A stretch of 9,314 nucleotides of DNA from DASXTS01 sp036505275. GTDB lineage: Bacteria; Actinomycetota; Actinomycetes; Mycobacteriales; Pseudonocardiaceae. Numbering within the stretch: the first letter of the stretch is position 1; each line of letters opens with the position of its first letter. A program made the position numbers and the translations under genes. This document shows, piece after piece, positions 5,236-9,314 of the stretch. The notes under the pieces were generated by a model. That model saw nothing but the letters and a program-made list of their open reading frames with translations, was not told the origin of the DNA and ran no database searches. Location of the stretch: the NCBI GenBank assembly GCA_036505275.1, contig DASXTS010000502.1, positions 1 through 9,314 on the forward strand, given 5' to 3'.

Positions 5236-6366
5236 ATGCAGGTCGCCGTCGTCGGAGCCGGGATCATGGGCTGCTCGGCAGCCAGGGCGCTCGCCATGGA
5301 TGGGCACGAGGTGGTGCTGTACGAGCAGTTCCACGTCGGCCACGATCACGGGTCGAGCCACGGGCGGTCGCGGATCGTGCGGCTCGCCTACCCGGACGAG
5401 GAATGGGTTCGGCTCGCCGAGGAGTCCTTGGCGGGCTGGCGCGAGCTGGAGGAGGAGTGCGACGTGCGGCTGCTCGAGCTGCACGGCATGCTCGAGCTCG
5501 CAGCGGACGTCGAGCACGGCTCGCGTCGGGCGCTGGCCGCAGCCGGCGCGGAGTTCGAGCTGCTCACCGGCTCGGAGGTACGGGCTAGGTGGCCGGTCGA
5601 CGTGCCGGACGGCTGGGTCGCGCTCTACCAGCCGCAGGCCGGCATCGTGCGCGCCGACGTCGCGCTGCACGCCCTCCTGGACAGCGCGCGGAGTCATGGG
5701 GCGCAGCTGGAGGAAACCACCAGGATCGAGTCGGTGGCCGGCGTCGAGGCCGATGTCGTGGTGGTGACGGCGGGGCCGTGGGCGACCAAGCTGGTGCCGA
5801 GCCTGCCGGTGCGCACCACCCGTGAGACGGTCGTCTACTTCCGCCGCACCGGCCCGGTGGTGCCGCCGGTGGTCCAGCTGGACCCGGCGACCCGCTGGCG
5901 CGCCATGTACTCGCTGCGCGACCCGGTGTACGGCCTGAAGGCCGGGGCGCACCACACCGGCCCGGAGAGCGACCCGGACGACGGCGGCGTGCCGTCGCCG
6001 TCGTCGGAGCTGGTGGAGCGCGTCGCGTCCTGGGTGGCGGCGACCCATCCGGACGCCGACCCCCGGCCGGTCGACGCGCAGACGTGCATGTACACCATGA
6101 CCGACGACGAGCACTTCATCCTGCGCCGCCGGGGCCGGCTGGTGATCGGCTCGGCGTGCTCCGGCCACGGCTTCAAGTTCGCGCCGGCGGTGGGACGGCG
6201 GCTGGCCGACCTGGTGAGCGGCACGGTGCGGGGCCCGGCGGACGGCCCGTTGAACCGTCCCCTGACCGGCCCGGTAGGCGGTCCGGTAGGCAGTCCGGTA
6301 GGCGGCCCCGTAGGCGGCCCGACAGGCGGCCCGACAGGCGGTCCGGTAGGCGGCTCGGTGGGGTGA
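5236..6366 (+). CDS. Monomeric sarcosine oxidase-like FAD-dependent amine oxidase
   Basis: A DAO-superfamily flavoenzyme expected to oxidise a secondary N-methyl amine to imine plus hydrogen peroxide. The Rossmann motif VAVVGAGIMG (3-12) binds FAD. Comparison with Bacillus monomeric sarcosine oxidase shows the key residues in place: Arg46 and Arg49 in HGRSRIVR, and Lys235 and His239 in GLKAGAHH (counterparts of the oxygen-activating Lys265 and of His269). Cys284 in CMYTMTDDEHF is the covalent flavin attachment site, and Lys314 in SGHGFKF corresponds to the substrate-carboxylate Lys348. Compared with that enzyme, a beta-hairpin of about 14 residues before VEADVVVVTAGPW (170-182) appears missing. 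After residue 343 the protein ends in a Gly/Pro/Val repeat tail foreign to the family. The ATG at 5236 gives MQVAVVGAG; the ATG at 5224 would add four residues. Sarcosine, N-methyltryptophan, pipecolate or another amine are all possible substrates. Confidence 0.88.
   Translation: MQVAVVGAGIMGCSAARALAMDGHEVVLYEQFHVGHDHGSSHGRSRIVRLAYPDEEWVRLAEESLAGWRELEEECDVRLLELHGMLELAADVEHGSRRALAAAGAEFELLTGSEVRARWPVDVPDGWVALYQPQAGIVRADVALHALLDSARSHGAQLEETTRIESVAGVEADVVVVTAGPWATKLVPSLPVRTTRETVVYFRRTGPVVPPVVQLDPATRWRAMYSLRDPVYGLKAGAHHTGPESDPDDGGVPSPSSELVERVASWVAATHPDADPRPVDAQTCMYTMTDDEHFILRRRGRLVIGSACSGHGFKFAPAVGRRLADLVSGTVRGPADGPLNRPLTGPVGGPVGSPVGGPVGGPTGGPTGGPVGGSVG
6268..6363 (+). repeat. Eight 12-bp tandem repeats encoding a GPVG tail
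   Basis: Eight consecutive in-frame 12-bp units run from 6268 to the stop codon of the oxidase gene. The consensus GGCCCGGTAGGC encodes Gly-Pro-Val-Gly. Units 5 and 6 are identical (GGCCCGACAGGC, GPTG), unit 3 begins with Ser, and the last unit is degenerate (GGSVG at the end). The array uses GTA and ACA codons repeatedly, which are rare elsewhere in this GC-rich gene. That indicates DNA-level duplication. The region just before (GPLNRPLT) looks like a decayed unit. Copy number probably varies between strains. Confidence 0.9.
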
Positions 6367-6388
6367 GCGACAGCGAGCGTGGGTGTCC

Positions 6389-6394
6389 TACGCT
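6389..6394 (+). promoter_or_regulatory. Candidate -10 element of the DUF3043 gene (leaderless)
   Basis: TACGCT (TANNNT form) ends 8 nt before the GTG at 6403, in the 36-bp gap after the oxidase gene. This is the same spacing as at adoK. No Shine-Dalgarno precedes either GTG at 6379 or 6403. Confidence 0.4.
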
Positions 6395-6402
6395 GGCCGG
6401 TT

Positions 6403-7044
6403 GTGAGGTTCCTTCGCCGCAACACCCGACGGGCCGACGCCGAGTCACAGCCATCGCAGCCGGTGACCAACGACGCGCCGAGCGGTCGCCAGGCCGGCGA
6501 TGCGGCGACCGGTGGCAAGGGCCGGCCGACGCCCAAGCGCCGGGACGCCGAGGCCAAGCGGCGCGGCCCGGTGGCCCCGCCGCCGCGAACGCAGCGGGAG
6601 GCACTGCGGCGGCAGCGCGGCAACAAGGAGGAGCGCCGCGCCGACCGGGCCCAACGCCGCGCCGGGATGCTGGCCGGCGATGACAGGTACCTGCTGCCGC
6701 GCGACCGCGGGCCGGTACGCGCCTACGTCCGCGACCTGGTCGACTCGCGGCGCCAGCTCATGGGCGTGTTCATGCCGCTGGCCGTCGTCGTGCTGCTGAG
6801 CCTCTTCGTGCCGGACCCCCGAGTCCAGAGCGCGGTCAGCCTGTTCACCATGGCGATGCTCGCGGTGATCATCCTTGAGACGATCTTCCTGGGCCGGCAG
6901 ATCAGCCAGCGGGTGCGGCGGAAGTTCCCGAACTCGAAGGAAGGCACCGTCGGGCTTGCGTTCTACGCGTTCAGCCGGGCCACCATGCTGCGGCGATGGC
7001 GCACCCCGCGCCCGCGGGTCGGTCGGGGCGACCAGGTCGATTAG
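6403..7044 (+). CDS. DUF3043 membrane protein
   Basis: Actinobacterial family of unknown function. The 213-residue product has a long basic, hydrophilic N-terminal half with the family signature GKGRPTPKRR (38-47). A conserved block, AGDDRYLLPRDRGPVRAYVR (91-110), leads into two hydrophobic segments (about 118-136 and 143-164). A short basic tail follows. Both termini are probably cytoplasmic. I start it at GTG 6403, giving MRFLRRN; GTG 6379 would add eight residues but overlaps the -10-like element. From memory the M. tuberculosis member is Rv2203, which lies between adoK and the ErpA-type gene. It is therefore part of the conserved block, here displaced beyond the oxidase gene. Highly charged K/R content might suggest RNA or membrane-surface contact, but no function can be assigned. 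Confidence 0.88.
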   Translation: MRFLRRNTRRADAESQPSQPVTNDAPSGRQAGDAATGGKGRPTPKRRDAEAKRRGPVAPPPRTQREALRRQRGNKEERRADRAQRRAGMLAGDDRYLLPRDRGPVRAYVRDLVDSRRQLMGVFMPLAVVVLLSLFVPDPRVQSAVSLFTMAMLAVIILETIFLGRQISQRVRRKFPNSKEGTVGLAFYAFSRATMLRRWRTPRPRVGRGDQVD

Positions 7045-7047
7045 GCG

Positions 7048-9210
7048 TCAGGTCGGCGCTTCCTGCGACGGCTCGGCTCGGCGCTCCGCATGGGCGGCAG
7101 CCACCAGCTTGGCGTACCGGGCGCCCGCGGCCAGCAGGACCAGGCCGGCGCCGAGGAACGCGGCGACCCTGGCCAGGCCGTCGAGCTGGGACAGGTCGAA
7201 GGTCGCCAGCTTGATCACGGCCGCGATCACCAGCGCGCCACCGGCGATCCGCAGTCCCGCCCGGTGGATGCCGCGGACCAGCAGCGCGAGGGCGGCCACC
7301 GTCCAGGACACGGTGACCAGGACATGGCCGGCAAGGAAACCGCCGCGGGTCGGGGTGACCAGCAGGGCGAGGGCCACCAGCAGGCCGGCCGCGCTGTAGA
7401 GCACGACCGCGGCACCGACTATCCACAGCGGAATGGACACCGGGTCGTGCGGCCCGCGCTGCGGCCGACCGGCCACGGGGTCGGGTGCCGCACCGAGCAG
7501 GCCGAGCCGGCCGCAAGCGACGAGCATGACGACGGCGGCCGCCAGCACCAGCGCGGCCACGCCGGCTCCGGTCACCAGCGCGGACGTGTGAGCCTGGCCG
7601 CCGACGAGGTACGGCGCCGCCGGGAACGTGAGCAGGGCTCGTAGCGGTGCGTCCCTGGACATCGCGAGGAGCGTGCCGACCGCGCCGTAACCGGCGGCGA
7701 TGAACAGCGCGCCGCGCCGGCGCGTCGCGGCGGCGGCCGCGGACAGCACGATGGCTTCTCCGAGGACGACGGCGGTCTGCGTGCCACCACGCAGCGCGAT
7801 CATCGTCGCCTCGAACACCGCGACCGAGCCAGCCACCACGGCCACGGCCCGCACCTCGCGGGGCACCGGCCACAGCTCGATCGGCACCGCCACGGCCAGC
7901 AGCAGCGCCGCCGCCAGCCCCGCGGTAGCCGCACCGGGCCAGCGGTCCAGCACCAGGGCCATGATCAGCACGGGCACCGCGGCCGACCCGAGCTGCGCGC
8001 CGCAGAACACGGCCGGTAGCCGGATGCCGCCCGCCGCGGCCAGGCCGACCCCGGTGACCAGGACGGCCGCGACCGCCGCCAGGGTCTGTCCGAGGTTGCC
8101 GTACTCGGCGGCCCGTGCGACGGCGAGCACGCCGTACAGCACGGGCCACACCGCGGCCACGGCGGCCAACAGGGCCCAGCGCCGCCGCAGCACGATGGGG
8201 GCCGCCGCCACCTGCAGGATGACGGCCATCAATACCAGCAGCGGGGTCGCGGCCCTGGTCAGTACCGGGGCCAGCACCGCGGCACCAGCGACTGCGCCGG
8301 CGGCCAGCGGCTGCGAGCGCCACACGTCGGCCAGCGCGAGCCCACCGCCGGCCACCACCAGGGCGACCAGCAACCCGCCGACCACCGGCAGGAACCCGTA
8401 CAGCGCGGTGGCGGCCACCACGTCCAGGTACAGGCCGGCCACCCCGGTCGCGGCCAGCGCCACCGAGCCGGTCCGGCCACCCGGGAGCCGGTGCACCCAC
8501 CACGCCACCCCGACCAGCGCGAGCGCCAGCACGCCGCCGCCGATCACCCGAACCCCCGGCTGCAGCCACCCGCGGCTGGCCACCAGCACGAGCAGCAGCA
8601 CAATGCCAAGCAGCGTCACGGTGCCGCCGGTCCAGGCCACCAGCTGCGGCCCGAGGCCCTCGCGCTGCCGGGGTGGCGCCGCTGGCGACCCCAGCGGGCG
8701 CACCGGCGAGATCGGCACCGGCGGGATCGGCGCCGGCGGAGCCATCGGAACCGGGGGCGGTGGCCCGGCCGGCCCGTACGTCGGCGCTCCGGCCATATAC
8801 GGCGGCGCTACGGCCGGCCCGTACGGTGGCGCTGCGGCCGGCCCGTACGGCGGCGGGCCGTACGGTGCCACCCCCGGCCGGCCATATGGCGGCGGCGTCC
8901 ACCGCGTTCCGGCAGCGGACAGTGGCGGCATTGGCGGCATTGGCGGCGGTGTCAGGGTCGGCGGCAGCCACGGCGTCGGCGGCGCGGCGGGCTCGGTACC
9001 CAGCCACTGCGGTCTCGGCACCTCATCGCCGGCGACGTCCGCGCCGCCGGTATCGACCGCCGCGCCATGCAGCGCGAGCAACCGGGCCTGTACGGCGGCC
9101 AGCCGCTCGGACAGCTCGCCGACCTCGGCGGCGAGGCCGGCGAGGCCAGCGAGTTCAGGACGCCCGGCGGGCCCGGCCGGCTGGTCCTCGGGTAACTCGG
9201 GACCGGTCAC
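7048..9210 (-). CDS. DUF2339 polytopic membrane protein with Pro/Tyr-rich N-terminal region
   Basis: Large integral membrane protein of unknown function. The 720-residue product starts with a short heptad-like helix (about 20-49, LAAEVGELSERLAAVQARL). A Pro/Gly/Tyr-rich low-complexity stretch follows to about residue 169. The rest, from about residue 188, is some 530 residues of nearly continuous hydrophobic helices, roughly 18 or more. The entry helix WTGGTVTLLGIVLLLVLVAS plus RGWLQPGVRVIGGG is the DUF2339 signature. The frame is open to an ATG at 9273, but that codon overlaps the divergent aldo/keto reductase start. GTG 9210 (MTGPELPEDQ) is preferred, though uncertain; CACGCT lies 6 nt before it. 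The gene converges on the DUF3043 gene with 3 nt between stop codons. A transporter-like or envelope role is speculation. Confidence 0.85.
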   Translation of the reverse strand: MTGPELPEDQPAGPAGRPELAGLAGLAAEVGELSERLAAVQARLLALHGAAVDTGGADVAGDEVPRPQWLGTEPAAPPTPWLPPTLTPPPMPPMPPLSAAGTRWTPPPYGRPGVAPYGPPPYGPAAAPPYGPAVAPPYMAGAPTYGPAGPPPPVPMAPPAPIPPVPISPVRPLGSPAAPPRQREGLGPQLVAWTGGTVTLLGIVLLLVLVASRGWLQPGVRVIGGGVLALALVGVAWWVHRLPGGRTGSVALAATGVAGLYLDVVAATALYGFLPVVGGLLVALVVAGGGLALADVWRSQPLAAGAVAGAAVLAPVLTRAATPLLVLMAVILQVAAAPIVLRRRWALLAAVAAVWPVLYGVLAVARAAEYGNLGQTLAAVAAVLVTGVGLAAAGGIRLPAVFCGAQLGSAAVPVLIMALVLDRWPGAATAGLAAALLLAVAVPIELWPVPREVRAVAVVAGSVAVFEATMIALRGGTQTAVVLGEAIVLSAAAAATRRRGALFIAAGYGAVGTLLAMSRDAPLRALLTFPAAPYLVGGQAHTSALVTGAGVAALVLAAAVVMLVACGRLGLLGAAPDPVAGRPQRGPHDPVSIPLWIVGAAVVLYSAAGLLVALALLVTPTRGGFLAGHVLVTVSWTVAALALLVRGIHRAGLRIAGGALVIAAVIKLATFDLSQLDGLARVAAFLGAGLVLLAAGARYAKLVAAAHAERRAEPSQEAPT
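8764..8895 (-). repeat. Degenerate PYG/PPYGPA repeats in the DUF2339 protein
   Basis: This stretch encodes PPYGR, APYGP, PPYGPA, PPYGPAVA, PPYM and TYGP in succession. At DNA level a GGCCCGTACGGCGGCGCT-like unit recurs on the plus strand. The repeat lies in the presumably cytoplasmic N-terminal linker between the coiled coil and the first membrane helix. Pro/Tyr/Gly-rich stretches of this kind are disordered and can bind proteins or self-associate. Next to it are the proline runs PPMPPMPP and PPAPIPPVPISP. Confidence 0.8.
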
Positions 9211-9259
9211 CAGCACAGCGTGCGGCCTGCGCCACCGGGTGCACCAGGGGACACGCGGG

Positions 9260-9265
9260 TAGCTT
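9260..9265 (+). promoter_or_regulatory. Candidate -10 element of the aldo/keto reductase gene
   Basis: TAGCTT (TANNNT form) ends 6 nt before the ATG at 9272, with no Shine-Dalgarno between them, again suggesting a leaderless transcript. Confidence 0.4.
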
Positions 9266-9271
9266 TCGACC

Positions 9272-9314
9272 ATGCAGTTTCGTCGTCTCGGCCGAAGTGG
9301 CCTGAACGTCAGCG
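9272..9314 (+). CDS. Aldo/keto reductase, N-terminal fragment cut by the window edge
   Basis: Only 14 codons are present: MQFRRLGRSGLNVS. This matches the beginning of NADPH-dependent aldo/keto reductases of the voltage-gated potassium channel beta-subunit-like group, which typically start M-x-[YF]-R-x-LG-x-[ST]-GL-x-VS. The gene runs off the right edge and is divergent from the DUF2339 gene. The substrate cannot be judged from this fragment. Confidence 0.75.
   Translation, partial: MQFRRLGRSGLNVS

Noticed and set aside
5835..6626. Minus-strand frame giving PPTG/PPVG repeats through the 12-bp array
   Set aside because: It looks like a collagen-like protein but is the reverse reading of the tandem array. 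It spans two real plus-strand genes and lacks a start signal.
6971..9007. Minus-strand open frame of 678 codons in another frame of the DUF2339 gene
   Set aside because: It is an Arg/Gly/Ala-rich translation without membrane segments. The overlapping frame has the DUF2339 signature and a coherent polytopic profile.
7700..9262. Plus-strand open frame of 520 codons opposite the DUF2339 gene
   Set aside because: The Ala/Thr/Pro/Ser-rich translation follows from the strand complement of a membrane protein gene. There is no start signal or family motif.

Overview
The window is GC-rich DNA with dense genes, almost no spacers and GTG/TTG starts. It looks like a chromosomal segment from an actinobacterium of the Pseudonocardiales/Mycobacteriales kind. 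The left and centre match, as I recall it, the conserved Mycobacterium tuberculosis block Rv2199c-Rv2204c: ctaF, ctaC, asnB, adoK/cbhK, a DUF3043 membrane protein and an ErpA/HesB-type iron-sulfur carrier. That synteny is recalled, not searched. I see no insertion sequence, phage, CRISPR, tRNA or rRNA.

Left arm (1-1620). A repeat-rich spacer (1-181) is followed by two minus-strand cytochrome aa3 oxidase genes, ctaC (subunit II, with all CuA ligands visible) and ctaF (actinobacterial subunit IV). They lie 15 nt apart and are surely one operon. A 95-bp divergent spacer with an 8-bp inverted repeat separates ctaC from asnB.

Centre (1621-4983). asnB encodes a class II glutamine amidotransferase/ATP pyrophosphatase of the AsnB/LtsA type. 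In this genomic position it may amidate peptidoglycan diaminopimelate rather than make asparagine. It converges on an adenosine kinase gene across a hairpin-bearing 45-nt spacer. Next comes the ErpA-like gene with its Cys triad. The kinase has its own promoter-like sequence in the gap behind erpA.

Regulatory gap (4984-5235). This divergent spacer between erpA and a flavin oxidase gene holds the most striking non-coding structure: an 18-bp inverted repeat (17/18 matches, 21-bp centre). Each arm contains a smaller palindrome, ATGTSACAT, so the region also reads as two operator-like sites 30 bp apart.

Right arm (5236-9314). A monomeric sarcosine oxidase-like flavoenzyme retains the recognisable active-site and flavin-linking residues. 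It has an unusual C-terminal tail encoded by eight 12-bp tandem repeats. The DUF3043 gene follows and converges, with 3 nt between stops, on a large polytopic DUF2339 protein that has a Pro/Tyr/Gly-rich N-terminal region. The first 14 codons of an aldo/keto reductase gene close the window, divergent from the DUF2339 gene.

A recurring pattern helped choose starts. Several genes have no Shine-Dalgarno but a -10-like hexamer 6-8 nt before a start codon that also gives the family-typical N-terminus, suggesting leaderless mRNAs. ctaC, ctaF and erpA instead have clear Shine-Dalgarno sequences.
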